A DNA stretch of 64,000 bases from Marinomonas profundi. GTDB lineage: Bacteria > Pseudomonadota > Gammaproteobacteria > Pseudomonadales > Marinomonadaceae. This document shows, one piece after another, positions 1 to 8,887 of this stretch. Position 1 is the stretch's first letter. The number at the start of each line of letters is the position of its first letter. The notes beneath the pieces are model-generated. The model made no database searches and was not told the origin of the DNA. It saw nothing but the letters and a program-made list of their open reading frames with translations. A program made the position numbers and the translations under genes. Location: the NCBI RefSeq assembly GCF_020694005.1, contig NZ_CP073013.1, positions 868,001 through 932,000 on the forward strand, read 5' to 3'.

Positions 1-91
1 AAAAGCCCGCGTAGCCACGTTTCAGAGCATAATTCTCGCCAACCTGAATGGCTTTTTTACTTAACGCCGCTTCATTTTTAATTTTTTTCAT
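1..91 (-). CDS. Partial unidentified protein, N-terminus only
   Basis: A minus-strand reading frame starts with ATG at 91-89, preceded by a good ribosome binding site (AAGGGAAAACC), and stays open to the window edge, giving about 30 residues beginning MKKIKNEAALSKK. The peptide is basic, has no signal peptide, and I do not recognise it. It is divergent from the GntR-prp cluster, and the shared upstream region holds GntR-type palindromes, so it may be co-regulated with propionate genes; that is inference. Confidence 0.5.
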   Translation of the reverse strand, partial: MKKIKNEAALSKKAIQVGENYALKRGYAGF

Positions 92-121
92 GGTTTTCCC
101 TTATTGATGCTTTGCCGCAAA

Positions 122-141
122 TCGACATTTATGTCGACAAT
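122..141. promoter_or_regulatory. Candidate GntR operator, divergent side
   Basis: TATGTCGACAAT at 130-141 matches 10 of 12 positions of the perfect palindrome at 301-312 and keeps the TGTCGACA core. It overlaps a second dyad (TCGACAT-TT-ATGTCGA, 122-137). It lies 31-50 bp upstream of the minus-strand start at 91, where it could control that gene. Confidence 0.45.
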
Positions 142-300
142 TAGACTCTTTATGCGACTAAAGAGACTAGCAGTTTTTTCTATTCAACCCAGCATTTCAT
201 TGGATAAAAACCAAAAACCACTTAATTAACAAAAGTTTAGCGGCTTATTTTAGCAAAAAAGCCCTCATATACGACTAAAGGATAAGAAAGAAATCAATAT

Positions 301-312
301 ATTGTCGACAAT
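301..312. promoter_or_regulatory. Candidate GntR operator, perfect palindrome
   Basis: ATTGTCGACAAT is a perfect 12-bp palindrome about 70 bp upstream of the GntR gene. Its core and size fit operators of FadR/FCD-subfamily GntR regulators. With the copies at 122-141 and 354-365 it suggests autoregulation plus control of prpBC. Confidence 0.6.
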
Positions 313-353
313 CCAGCTTGATAAACCCTAAAAACACCGCTATAACTAGATAC

Positions 354-365
354 ATTGTCAACAAT
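354..365. promoter_or_regulatory. Candidate GntR operator next to the gntR start
   Basis: ATTGTCAACAAT differs from the perfect 301-312 palindrome at one base and sits 18 bp before the likely ATG at 383. Binding here would block transcription or translation initiation, which points to autorepression. Confidence 0.5.
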
Positions 366-382
366 TAAGTAATTTGTCTTTT

Positions 383-1072
383 ATGAATAACCTTATTTCG
401 ATCAAGTCAGCCACCCTGTCGCAAGACATCGCTCAGCAACTCAGCAATGCCATTGTGCAGGGTCATATCCCCCAAGGCAGTAAGATTTCTGAGCCAGAAC
501 TCGCCAAGCAATATGGCGTGTCTCGTGGGCCACTAAGGGAAGCCATTGTTAAGTTAGAAGGGCTTGGTCTGGTCACGCGCACCGCCAATGTAGGCGCGCG
601 CGTTATTCAACTCAACACGCAAGACATGCTCGACACCTTCTCCATGCGCGAGGCCTTAGAAGGCATGGCGGCACGACTCGCTGCGACGACTATGCCAGCA
701 GATGAAATTCAAAGTCTGTACGTATTACTCGACAAGCATCAAGCGCATTTAGACGCCAATCAAGACGAACATTACGTGCAACAAGGCGGCAATGACGATT
801 TTCACTTGCGCATCATTCATGCCAGCGGCAACGCCAAGTTAATTCGTTTATTAACCGAAGAATTATACGCGGTGATTCGCATGTATCGACGCCACACCGC
901 CGATCAACGCAGCGATCCACGCCAAGCATTACGCGAGCACAAGGCCATTTTGGATGCGATTGCCAATCACGAAGGCGATCTCGCCGAGTTGCTGATGCGC
1001 CGTCATATTAGCCGCGCCAGTAAGTTACTGGAGCAAGCCATGCACCAAACAGCCTCCGCCGCCTCACGTTAG
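383..1072 (+). CDS. GntR-family regulator of the methylcitrate cluster (FCD type)
   Basis: Transcriptional regulator of 229 residues, the usual size for the FadR/FCD branch. An N-terminal winged helix (about residues 10-75, with ELAKQYGVSRGPLREAI as the recognition region) is followed by an all-helical FCD ligand domain (about 85-215). The open frame extends upstream to a TTG at 374, but ATG 383 gives the conventional N-terminus. It lies directly upstream of prpB and prpC on the same strand, and near-identical palindromes (ATTGTCGACAAT type) occur at 122-141, 301-312 and 354-365. From position I infer that it represses prpBC and itself and responds to a methylcitrate-cycle metabolite. The family and location are clear; the ligand is not visible in the sequence. 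Confidence 0.85.
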   Translation: MNNLISIKSATLSQDIAQQLSNAIVQGHIPQGSKISEPELAKQYGVSRGPLREAIVKLEGLGLVTRTANVGARVIQLNTQDMLDTFSMREALEGMAARLAATTMPADEIQSLYVLLDKHQAHLDANQDEHYVQQGGNDDFHLRIIHASGNAKLIRLLTEELYAVIRMYRRHTADQRSDPRQALREHKAILDAIANHEGDLAELLMRRHISRASKLLEQAMHQTASAASR

Positions 1073-1118
1073 CCATACATTAAGCAAGCCATACATTTAA
1101 CAAGCCATACATTGAACA
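1071..1118. repeat. Three tandem 16-bp repeats after gntR
   Basis: Three consecutive copies of AGCCATACATTNANCA (1071-1086, 1087-1102, 1103-1118) begin in the gntR stop codon and fill most of the gap to prpB. The copies differ at two or three positions. They look like a short slippage-derived minisatellite, and no dyad is visible inside a unit. Confidence 0.85.
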
Positions 1119-1137
1119 AGAATAAGAGGGAAATACC

Positions 1138-2016
1138 ATGACAATACTTTCAGCAGGCGCCCGTTTTAGACACGCCGTCGCCACCCAATCGCCATTACAA
1201 GTGGTCGGCGCCGTAAACGCCTATTGCGCCATGATGGCAGAACAAACAGGGCATCATGCCATTTACCTATCTGGCGGCGGTGTCGCTAACGCCTCCTATG
1301 GTTTGCCAGACCTTGGCATGACGGATTTGCACGATGTCTTAGAAGACGTGCGACGCATCACTTCTGCGTCGAATTTGCCATTACTGGTCGATATCGACAC
1401 TGGCTTTGGTGGTGCTTTTAATATCGCCAGAACTATCCAACAGATGGAAAAAGCCGGTGCCGCGGCGGTGCATATTGAAGACCAAGTCCAGCAAAAGCGC
1501 TGTGGTCATCGCCCCAATAAAGCCATTGTTAGCCAAAACGAAATGGTCGATCGTGTCAAAGCCTGCGTAGACGCTCGTGTCGATGACAACTTTGTCATCA
1601 TGGCGCGCACCGATGCCTTAGCGGTAGAAGGTATGGAATCCGCCATCGAACGCGCCATTGCTTGTGTTGAAGCCGGCGCCGATATGATCTTCCCCGAAGC
1701 CATGATCACCTTGGAGCAATACCAAGAATTTGTCGCCGCAGTAAAGATTCCCGTATTGGCAAACATCACTGAATTTGGTGCCACGCCATTATTTAGTAAA
1801 GAAGAGTTGGCCAGCGCTGGCGTGGACTTAGTGCTCTATCCATTAAGTGCGTTTCGCGCCATGAACAAAGCGGCACTAAACGTCTATCAGCATTTATTAA
1901 ACGACGGCCACCAGCGCAATGTGGTCGACAGTATGCAAACCCGTAATGAGCTTTACGAATTTCTCAACTACCATGAATACGAAGACAAATTAGATGCGCT
2001 CTTCTCTAAAAAATAA
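1138..2016 (+). CDS. prpB: 2-methylisocitrate lyase
   Basis: Cleaves 2-methylisocitrate to pyruvate and succinate, the last step of the cytosolic 2-methylcitrate cycle for propionyl-CoA. The 292 residues match the family length. The isocitrate-lyase superfamily signature K-R-C-G-H is at residues 120-124, with the catalytic Cys at 122, and the metal-binding DIDTGFG segment is near residue 84. The ATG at 1138 follows a purine-rich AGAGGGAAATACC site. It is first of the prpB-prpC pair and sits 65 bp after the GntR gene. Substrate preference over isocitrate rests mainly on the short length and the prp context. Confidence 0.95.
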   Translation: MTILSAGARFRHAVATQSPLQVVGAVNAYCAMMAEQTGHHAIYLSGGGVANASYGLPDLGMTDLHDVLEDVRRITSASNLPLLVDIDTGFGGAFNIARTIQQMEKAGAAAVHIEDQVQQKRCGHRPNKAIVSQNEMVDRVKACVDARVDDNFVIMARTDALAVEGMESAIERAIACVEAGADMIFPEAMITLEQYQEFVAAVKIPVLANITEFGATPLFSKEELASAGVDLVLYPLSAFRAMNKAALNVYQHLLNDGHQRNVVDSMQTRNELYEFLNYHEYEDKLDALFSKK

Positions 2017-2055
2017 GAGTTTAAGAAATAAGAGCCTAAGAAATAAGAGTCTAAA
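2011..2055. repeat. Three tandem 15-bp repeats between prpB and prpC
   Basis: Units AAATAAGAGTTTAAG, AAATAAGAGCCTAAG and AAATAAGAGTCTAAA run head to tail from the prpB stop codon (TAA is inside the first unit), followed by a partial fourth unit. The A+T-rich array leaves about 45 bp to the prpC ATG. It could affect spacing or translation in the operon, but no hairpin is evident. Confidence 0.85.
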
Positions 2056-2100
2056 AAATAACAAGAACTTATCCAAAAAAATAAGAACAGGAGCAGAAAA

Positions 2101-3228
2101 ATGGCTAAAGTACTTTCTGGCGCCGGCCTACGCGGCCAAAGCGCAGGCGAAACCGCACTCTGTACCGTTGGCAAGGCCGCCTCTGGATTAACCTATCGAG
2201 GCTACGATATTGACCTTTTAGCCGACAAGGCAAGCTTTGAAGAAGTCGCTTATCTTTTATTGTACGGCGCGTTACCCAATCGCGCACAACTGACCGCTTA
2301 CCAAGATAAGCTAATCGGTTTGCGCTCTTTACCTGAGACCCTGAAAAAAGCCTTAGAGTTGATTCCGGCCGACGCCCACCCGATGGATGTCATGCGCACC
2401 GGCTGCTCTTTTTTAGGCAACTTGGAACCAGAATTAGATGCTGAGGAAGAACATCGCACCGCCAACCGTTTGATCGCTACCTTGCCCGCCATCGTCTTGT
2501 ATTGGTATCGCTTTAGCCATGACGGCGTGCGAGTCGACACACTCAATGCGCAGGTACCCTCGTTGGCGGGGCATTTTCTCACCATGCTGCACGATAAAGA
2601 ACCAAGCGCCCTGCATACGCAAGTGATGAATGCGTCTTTGATTTTATACGCTGAGCACGAATTCAACGCCTCGACCTTTACGGCTCGTGTGTGTGCATCT
2701 ACCTTGTCAGACATGTATTCCTGCGTCACCGGCGGTATTGGCAGCTTGCGTGGCCCACTTCATGGTGGCGCCAATGAAGCCGCCATGGAGATGATCGAAC
2801 CGTGGCAATCCCCAGACGAAGCCGAAGCGGCACTGCTGCAAAAACTCGCCAATAAAGAAAAGGTCATGGGCTTTGGTCACGCTATTTACAGTGAGCGAGA
2901 CCCGCGCAATGACATCATTAAAAAGTGGGCCAAAAAACTCAGTGAAGACGTGGGCGACGATCATTTGTACGCCGTCTCAGAACGTTGTGAAGCCGTCATG
3001 TGGCGCGAGAAAAAACTCTTCTGTAACGCCGACTTTTTCCACGCCAGCGCCTATCGCTTTATGGGCATTCCAACCAAGCTATTTACGCCAATTTTCGTTT
3101 GCTCCCGCGTCACAGGCTGGGCCGCTCACGTCATGGAACAAAGAGCCAATAACCGCATTATTCGTCCCAGCGCCGATTACATTGGACCCGATCATTCTGA
3201 GTGGGTGGATATCGACGACCGCCATTAA
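2101..3228 (+). CDS. prpC: 2-methylcitrate synthase
   Basis: Condenses propionyl-CoA with oxaloacetate to 2-methylcitrate, the entry step of the cycle. It has 375 residues, typical of the short bacterial citrate-synthase/PrpC type, starting at ATG 2101 after an AGGAGCAG site. Citrate-synthase fold elements are visible: the LHGGANE segment (about residues 220-226), the GFGHAIY motif carrying the second catalytic His (about 257-263), and the catalytic Asp in CNADFF (about 302-307). It follows prpB on the same strand and probably shares its transcript. I assign PrpC over citrate synthase from the operon and length. Confidence 0.93.
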   Translation: MAKVLSGAGLRGQSAGETALCTVGKAASGLTYRGYDIDLLADKASFEEVAYLLLYGALPNRAQLTAYQDKLIGLRSLPETLKKALELIPADAHPMDVMRTGCSFLGNLEPELDAEEEHRTANRLIATLPAIVLYWYRFSHDGVRVDTLNAQVPSLAGHFLTMLHDKEPSALHTQVMNASLILYAEHEFNASTFTARVCASTLSDMYSCVTGGIGSLRGPLHGGANEAAMEMIEPWQSPDEAEAALLQKLANKEKVMGFGHAIYSERDPRNDIIKKWAKKLSEDVGDDHLYAVSERCEAVMWREKKLFCNADFFHASAYRFMGIPTKLFTPIFVCSRVTGWAAHVMEQRANNRIIRPSADYIGPDHSEWVDIDDRH

Positions 3229-3293
3229 CCCTAAAAATGAATAACTCCACCCCAAGGGGCGAGGTACCAGTGTGCCATTCCCGTGAAGGAAAT

Positions 3294-3511
3294 TGTCGTT
3301 AAAGGTAGTCAGCGAAGGTCGAATAAGTTTTGTAGGCCTGATGAGGGAGGTACGACCGTAATCAGGCGTGTAACGTTATTTAGCCTGCAATTAGTTGATT
3401 TATATTGGTTTTTGTAGGTCGGCCTTTAGGCCGTCAAAAGCCCGATAACACCAAACCAAAACCCTTGACGCGCTAAAGCACGACAAGATCGATGGAATTC
3501 GTTTAACGACA
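3294..3511. repeat. MITE-like intergenic repeat, copy A (218 bp)
   Basis: A non-coding block bounded by a perfect 10-bp terminal inverted repeat, TGTCGTTAAA at 3294 and TTTAACGACA ending at 3511. Long stretches (for example 3302-3385) match the reverse complement of the block at 58825-59033. It fills most of the prpC-prpD gap (3229-3624). I see no open frame in it. No clear target duplication is visible. Confidence 0.75.
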
Positions 3512-3624
3512 GTCTCGAAGGCGGGAATGACAAAGCTAGATTTTAGTTATTTACGCAGCAAGCTGCGGTAAATTCACTCTAAGAGATTAACATTAACAAA
3601 ACGTTTTTAGATTAAGGAAAAGAG

Positions 3625-5124
3625 ATGAGCAACAACGTAGATATAAACAACCGCCCAGATTACGACCAAGTGATTCAAGACATCGCAGATTATGTACTGA
3701 ATTTTAAAGTAGAAAGCCAAGAAGCGCTCGACACCGCCCGTAACTGTTTAATGGATACGCTCGGCTGTGGCTTACTTGCCTTGCGCTTTCCAGAATGTAC
3801 CAAGCACCTCGGCCCCATCGTACAAGGTACGGTGGTACCCAACGGCGCGCGCGTACCGGGCACGTCTTTGTCTCTCGACCCAGTAAAAGCCGCCTGGGAC
3901 ATTGGTTGCATCATTCGCTGGCTGGATTATAACGACACTTGGCTGGCCGCAGAATGGGGCCATCCTTCCGACAACTTAGGCGGCATTTTGGCGGTCGCCG
4001 ATCACCTTTCACAAGTTCGACTATCAAAGGGCGAAAGCCCAATGACCGTGCGTGACGTATTGGACGCCATGGTGATGGCCCATGAAATTCAAGGTGTGAT
4101 CGCGTTGGAAAACTCGTTTAATCGAGTGGGTTTGTGCCACGTTTTATTGGTACGTGTGGCGTCTGTGGCGGTAGTCACCAAGATGATGGGCGGCGACCGA
4201 GAACAAATCATGGCGGCGATTTCCCAAGCTTGGGTCGATGGCTCGGCTTTGCGGACTTATCGTCATGCACCCAACGCGGGGTCTCGTAAATCTTGGGCGG
4301 CGGGCGACGCCACTTCCCGTGCGGTTCGCTTGGCGGATATGTCGATGCGAGGCGAAATGGGCATTCCCAGTGTGTTAACCGCGCCACAATGGGGCTTTTA
4401 TGATGTGTCTTTCTCGAAAACCAACAAAGACCAAGCCATCAAGCCAGATGACAAACGTCAGTTTTCTTTCTCGCAAGACTTTCCACAATGTTATGGCACC
4501 TACGTGATGGAAAACATCTTATTCAAGATCTCTTTCCCAGCGGAATTCCATGCACAAACCGCAGCAGAAGCGGCCGTTACCTTGCACCCTCAAGTGAAAG
4601 ATCGTTTAGCAGAGATCGACAAGATCGTCATTCGCACGCATGAATCGGCGATCCGTATCATTTCCAAATCAGGCCCATTAGCCAACGCCGCTGACCGCGA
4701 TCATTGCTTGCAATACATGACCGCTGTGCCATTGGCGTTTGGTAATTTAATCGCCGAGCATTATGAAGATGACTTCCATGCCGCTAACCCAATCATCGAT
4801 ACGCTGCGTGACAAGATGGAAATCGTCGAAGACAAGCGCTTTACCGCTGAATATTTAGAAGCCGATAAACGCTCTATTGCCAATGCGATTCAGGTCTTCT
4901 TTAACGATGGCACCAGTACCGAAGAAGTGGTGGTGGAATACCCAGTCGGACACCGTCGCCGCCGTGAAGAAGGCATTCCCTTGTTAGAGCAGAAGTTTAA
5001 AAACAATTTGGCAACACGCTTTCCAAGCCGCCAATGCCAAACCATCTTCACGCTTTGTAAGGACCAAAGTGCTCTTGAAAGCACACCGGTAAACCGCTTT
5101 ATGGATTTATTTGTTATCGCCTAA
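3625..5124 (+). CDS. prpD: 2-methylcitrate dehydratase, MmgE/PrpD family
   Basis: Dehydrates 2-methylcitrate to 2-methyl-cis-aconitate in the methylcitrate cycle without an iron-sulfur cluster. The 499 residues fit PrpD (about 480-500). The opening region with [18 protein letters not shown] and the [14 protein letters not shown] segment (about residues 112-125) are typical of the MmgE/PrpD superfamily. It starts at ATG 3625 after an AAGGAAAAG site. A MITE-like repeat separates it from prpC by nearly 400 bp, so it may have its own promoter. No acnD or prpF is present, so PrpD is the only dehydratase visible here, and prpE is not in the window. Confidence 0.92.
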   Translation: MSNNVDINNRPDYDQVIQDIADYVLNFKVESQEALDTARNCLMDTLGCGLLALRFPECTKHLGPIVQGTVVPNGARVPGTSLSLDPVKAAWDIGCIIRWLDYNDTWLAAEWGHPSDNLGGILAVADHLSQVRLSKGESPMTVRDVLDAMVMAHEIQGVIALENSFNRVGLCHVLLVRVASVAVVTKMMGGDREQIMAAISQAWVDGSALRTYRHAPNAGSRKSWAAGDATSRAVRLADMSMRGEMGIPSVLTAPQWGFYDVSFSKTNKDQAIKPDDKRQFSFSQDFPQCYGTYVMENILFKISFPAEFHAQTAAEAAVTLHPQVKDRLAEIDKIVIRTHESAIRIISKSGPLANAADRDHCLQYMTAVPLAFGNLIAEHYEDDFHAANPIIDTLRDKMEIVEDKRFTAEYLEADKRSIANAIQVFFNDGTSTEEVVVEYPVGHRRRREEGIPLLEQKFKNNLATRFPSRQCQTIFTLCKDQSALESTPVNRFMDLFVIA

Positions 5125-5155
5125 ACGGACTTTCTCACGTCAGTATCATTGGCGC

Positions 5156-5238
5156 TTCCTTGTGGTCACAGTATGATAGAGCCCTTTGCACGAGCACAGC
5201 ACTCGTACCAAGGTCTCTGATAGGACGACCACAAGGAA
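5156..5238. promoter_or_regulatory. Inverted repeat whose 3' arm covers the tmcA ribosome binding site
   Basis: TTCCTTGTGGTC (5156-5167) and GACCACAAGGAA (5227-5238) are perfect 12-bp inverted repeats 59 bp apart in the tmcA leader. The right arm contains the AAGGA likely to act as the tmcA ribosome binding site 12 bp before ATG 5250. Pairing in the mRNA would hide that site. A prpD terminator function is less likely because no T-tract follows. Confidence 0.5.
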
Positions 5239-5249
5239 ATTTTACCCAT

Positions 5250-7463
5250 ATGTCTAGCAACCATCGCCATTGTTTCTTATTAAAAGGCTCGCCTAGCGAG
5301 GTTCTGTCGGACTTTCTTTGTCTTAGTAAAAACCTTTCTACTCGGCTGGTTGCCGCTCATAATGTGAGCGAATACGACGCGTTATTGGCTCCACCCTTTG
5401 AAACAAGCGCGTATAAAACCTGCGCTTTTAAACAAACCCGCCAAACACTCGGCAGCAGCTATGATGCCATTTTGGTGGATTTGACTCATGGCGTTTCCGC
5501 CAGTGCGCTGGCGATTTTATCAGGTACCGTGCGGGGCAACGGACTTTTTGCCATTGCCTTACCACAAGAAAATTGGCTGCCTATAATCGATCAAGATTTA
5601 CCGCGTTACCTGCCTTGGCCTTATAAACCGGAACAGGTGGAATCGCATTTTAAGCGTTATTTGCTCGATCATTTACAAAGCACAAGGTCGCCTTTTCAAA
5701 CCTTAGTTCCTAATAATTTAGTTCCTAGTAAAGAGCAGACTGATAACAATAACGCCAACCACATCAAGGCGCTACCGGCCTTAAAAGCATTAGAGCACAA
5801 CGCGCCGCTGACGCAAGAACAAGCCGATGCCCAAGCCTGTTTACTGGCAGAACAAGCTAAATCTTATGTCTTAATCGCGCCACGAGGCCGAGGAAAATCC
5901 ACCCTACTGGGCGACAGTCTGGCAACGCTATTAAAAGCGGGCAAACGCGTGGCGATTACCGCACCACATCAAGGGGCGATTGTGAGCCTTAAAGCCCGTT
6001 TTGAAAGCCGATTAAGTCAATTCGATATTGATGCAGACTTACCTTTTTTTGCCCCAGATGCTCTGGTCGCTGACGCCACCTATTGGGACTTTCTCTTTAT
6101 TGATGAAGCGTCCATGATTCCACTGCCTTTGCTCATGGCGTTAAATCAAAAAGCCAAACACTGTCTTTTTAGCACCACAGATTATGGTTATGAAGGCGCA
6201 GGGAAAGGCTTTGGCATTCGTTTTTGTCGTGATTTAGCGGCGCAGAAAACCACGAAACGTGCGCCTCTGCAGTCACTTATATTAAGCCAACCGATTCGAT
6301 GGGGGGGAAATGACCCACTGGAGAAATGGATCAATGACGGCTTCTTTTTGGCGCCCGCTTTTCCGCAAACAAACGACCAGCGAACCAGTATTCAAAAAAC
6401 AATAACTCAGCAAACCACCACGCTACTGGACACAGATCAAGCGGCCGAAAACACTGATATCAAGTACAAACCTGACATCGAGTACAAAACCCTTATCGGC
6501 AAAGCGTGGTTAGAGAACACCACGCTGCTTGCCAGCACGTTTAATCTATTAGTAAGTGCTCACTATCAAACTTCACCAGATAACCTACGTTGGGTATTAG
6601 ATGATCCATCCATGTCGGCTTATCTTTCCATGCAAGGTTCAGCACTTAATAGTGTTGCCATCGTCACCACAGAAGGCGACTTACCAGAAGCGCTCAGTTT
6701 AGCGGTCTTACAAGGCATTCGCCGTCCCAGAGGGCATCTGGTGCCACAGTCTTTACTGGCCCATGAAGGGTTTGAAGACGCTGGGCAATTCCGCTATTGG
6801 CGTATCAGCCGTATTGCGACGGAACCCAGGCAACAACAGCAAGGGTTTGCCAGCCAATTGCTGACACATATCGAAACCGCCGCCCTCGGGCACTGTGACT
6901 TTTTATCAACCAGCTTTGCGGCAACGCCCGATGTGACGGCCTTTTGGCTAAAGAATGGCTACAGGCCGGTACGACTTGGTACCGCTAAAGACCAAGCCAG
7001 CGGCTGTTACTCTTTAATGATGATCAAGCCGATGACAGAGCAAGCCGAGCAGTCCGCTCGCCATTGGCAACAGTGCTTTATTGAGCGTTTTTCAATCAAC
7101 ATTCTCGTACAATACGCGGATATCTCGACGGCATTACTCATGCTAATGTTGAAAAGTCAGCACCTTCACATAAAACAACACCCCGCCTTGGCGCAACTGT
7201 CGCAACACGACCTTCGTGATATCGCGCTCTTTACCGCGCATCACCGACCCTTTGATAGTATTCGTCCGGCTTTTCTCAAAGCCGCCTTGTCTCTTACTAT
7301 GCAAGGCAAATTAACCCCCAACAACCCAAGTCATCGTCTTTTAATGGAAGCGGCATTAGGAAAAAGCACCGAGCAAACACGCCAGCAAAGCCATTTGTCA
7401 GGTAAAAAAGCCATGTTGCAAAGTTTCAAAACGCTTTTCGCAACGCATTTTCCAGAAAAATAG
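5250..7463 (+). CDS. tmcA: tRNA(Met) cytidine acetyltransferase TmcA
   Basis: Makes N4-acetylcytidine at the wobble position of elongator tRNA-Met, using acetyl-CoA and ATP or GTP. From ATG 5250 it has 737 residues, a little above the E. coli enzyme. Domains in order: N-terminal TmcA domain, RecD-like helicase with Walker A P-R-G-R-G-K-S at 211-217 and Walker B DEASMIPL (about 284-291), GNAT acetyltransferase (about 440-600), and C-terminal tRNA-binding helices. The frame is open upstream to about 5160, but that part overlaps the leader inverted repeat and the conserved-looking protein begins at 5250. It is monocistronic. The leader dyad at 5156-5238 suggests translational control. Confidence 0.93.
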   Translation: MSSNHRHCFLLKGSPSEVLSDFLCLSKNLSTRLVAAHNVSEYDALLAPPFETSAYKTCAFKQTRQTLGSSYDAILVDLTHGVSASALAILSGTVRGNGLFAIALPQENWLPIIDQDLPRYLPWPYKPEQVESHFKRYLLDHLQSTRSPFQTLVPNNLVPSKEQTDNNNANHIKALPALKALEHNAPLTQEQADAQACLLAEQAKSYVLIAPRGRGKSTLLGDSLATLLKAGKRVAITAPHQGAIVSLKARFESRLSQFDIDADLPFFAPDALVADATYWDFLFIDEASMIPLPLLMALNQKAKHCLFSTTDYGYEGAGKGFGIRFCRDLAAQKTTKRAPLQSLILSQPIRWGGNDPLEKWINDGFFLAPAFPQTNDQRTSIQKTITQQTTTLLDTDQAAENTDIKYKPDIEYKTLIGKAWLENTTLLASTFNLLVSAHYQTSPDNLRWVLDDPSMSAYLSMQGSALNSVAIVTTEGDLPEALSLAVLQGIRRPRGHLVPQSLLAHEGFEDAGQFRYWRISRIATEPRQQQQGFASQLLTHIETAALGHCDFLSTSFAATPDVTAFWLKNGYRPVRLGTAKDQASGCYSLMMIKPMTEQAEQSARHWQQCFIERFSINILVQYADISTALLMLMLKSQHLHIKQHPALAQLSQHDLRDIALFTAHHRPFDSIRPAFLKAALSLTMQGKLTPNNPSHRLLMEAALGKSTEQTRQQSHLSGKKAMLQSFKTLFATHFPEK

Positions 7464-7594
7464 GCGGATAACCACCCATTTTCAATCCTTCATGTGTGTA
7501 ATTCCGCCCTATCTGCTTGTTTTAACACAGCAAAAATACCACTCTACATTATTTTTCCTATTTAAATCAGTTGCTTATAAAAACCATAAAGACT

Positions 7595-7610
7595 TGGCAC
7601 AAATTGTGTA
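7595..7610 (+). promoter_or_regulatory. Possible sigma-54 promoter for dctPQM
   Basis: TGGCAC (7595-7600) is a consensus -24 element. After five bases comes GTGTA instead of TTGCA, so GG and G are correctly spaced but the -12 C is missing. It lies about 130 bp before the dctP ATG. A sigma-54-dependent regulator, DctD, is encoded nearby at 13219-14577, which makes this site plausible. Confidence 0.35.
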
Positions 7611-7738
7611 AACAGTATGGTTAGCCACCTCTGTTTTGTTCTATGGTGTTTGCATCGAGCGATGCGAATAAAGATCAGGCAAAACTAGGCTAATAATCAG
7701 ACCAACAATAATAATTGAGCTTTTGGAGTCTTATAAAA

Positions 7739-8731
7739 ATGAAAAAATTCAGCCTTGCTTTAACATCTTTAGCGCTTGCCCTTTCTGCTAGCACTGCCAT
7801 TGCGAATTGTGATTCAGGCGAACGTGTTGTTAAATTTAGCCATGTTACAGGCGGTACATCTCACCCTAAAGTCGTTGCCGCAAATAACTTTGCAGACCGC
7901 GTAAACAAAGAAATGGACGGAAAATTATGTGTTGAAGTTTTCCCTAACTCCACGTTATTTGGTGACTCTAAAGAGCTTGAAGCGCTTCTATTAGGTGACG
8001 TTCAACTATTGGCTCCTTCACTTTCTAAATTCGGTTCTTACACCGACAAATATGGCGTGTTTGACCTCCCTTTCATTTTCAAAGACATGGATCACGCCAT
8101 CCGTTTTACTAAGACGTCAGAAGGCAAAAAACTGTTAACTGAAATGGACGAATACGCCGGATTCGTTGGTTTGGGTTACTGGATGTCTGGGATGAAATAC
8201 TTCTCTGCCAAGAAGCCACTTTTGGTTCCTAGTGACGCGAAAGGCATGAAATTCCGTGTACAAACCTCTGACGTTGCGAAACAAATGATCGCCGCAATGG
8301 GGTCATCTCCGCAGGCGATGGCATTTGCTGAGGTGTACAGTGCGTTACAAACAGGCGTTGTAGATGGACAAGAGAACACTTGGTCAAACATCTACACACA
8401 AAAATTCTACGAAGTTCAAGACAGCACAACCGATACGAACCACCAGTTGTTGGCTTACTTGTTCATGACCTCGTCTGAGTTTTTGAAGAGCCTTTCTCCT
8501 GCAGACCGTGCCCAATTCACACAAATTGCCGATGAAGTTACCCAAGAAGCTAACTTGAGTGTGAAAGCCGCAGAAGAAGAAAACCGTCAAAACATCCTCA
8601 AAGCGGGTGGCAAAATCAATACCTTGACCCCAGAACAGCGTCAAGAATGGGTGGACACCATGAAGCCGGTTTGGAAGCAATTTGAGAAGTACATTGGTAA
8701 AGACTTGATTGACGCTGCTGCTAGCGCGTAA
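7739..8731 (+). CDS. dctP: TRAP transporter periplasmic solute-binding protein (DctP family)
   Basis: Periplasmic receptor that delivers a carboxylate to the DctQM membrane complex. 330 residues from ATG 7739, preceded by TTGGAGTC; an upstream TTG in the same frame is less likely. A signal peptide is clear (basic MKK, hydrophobic core, cleavage near AIA-NCD). The central segment MKFRVQTSDVAKQMIAAMG carries the conserved Arg that binds the substrate carboxylate, followed by the ALQTGVVDGQENTWSNI signature. It is followed by a strong hairpin, then dctQ and dctM. Linkage to DctB/DctD suggests a C4-dicarboxylate, but the ligand cannot be read from sequence. Confidence 0.92.
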   Translation: MKKFSLALTSLALALSASTAIANCDSGERVVKFSHVTGGTSHPKVVAANNFADRVNKEMDGKLCVEVFPNSTLFGDSKELEALLLGDVQLLAPSLSKFGSYTDKYGVFDLPFIFKDMDHAIRFTKTSEGKKLLTEMDEYAGFVGLGYWMSGMKYFSAKKPLLVPSDAKGMKFRVQTSDVAKQMIAAMGSSPQAMAFAEVYSALQTGVVDGQENTWSNIYTQKFYEVQDSTTDTNHQLLAYLFMTSSEFLKSLSPADRAQFTQIADEVTQEANLSVKAAEEENRQNILKAGGKINTLTPEQRQEWVDTMKPVWKQFEKYIGKDLIDAAASA

Positions 8732-8751
8732 TCCCTATTTACCCAGTAATC

Positions 8752-8777
8752 AGCTGACCCCTCACGGGTCAGCTTTT
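8752..8777 (+). terminator. Hairpin terminator or attenuator after dctP
   Basis: AGCTGACCC (8752-8760), loop CTCAC, GGGTCAGCT (8766-8774) and a short T run form a 9-bp stem. It probably reduces read-through so that the binding protein is made in excess over DctQM, as is common in transporter operons. Confidence 0.8.
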
Positions 8778-8887
8778 GTGGTCGTGCGGTGCGTTTAAAG
8801 AGCAACCGTTAGCCAACGCTAACACCAAAACGCGCCGACACACTGCTTATTATTTAGTATAGGTCCACTTACTATTAGGAGACCCCC

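Noticed and set aside
1994..2191. 65-codon frame between prpB and prpC rich in SLRNK repeats
   Set aside because: It is the 15-bp tandem repeat read in another frame and overlaps the prpC start.
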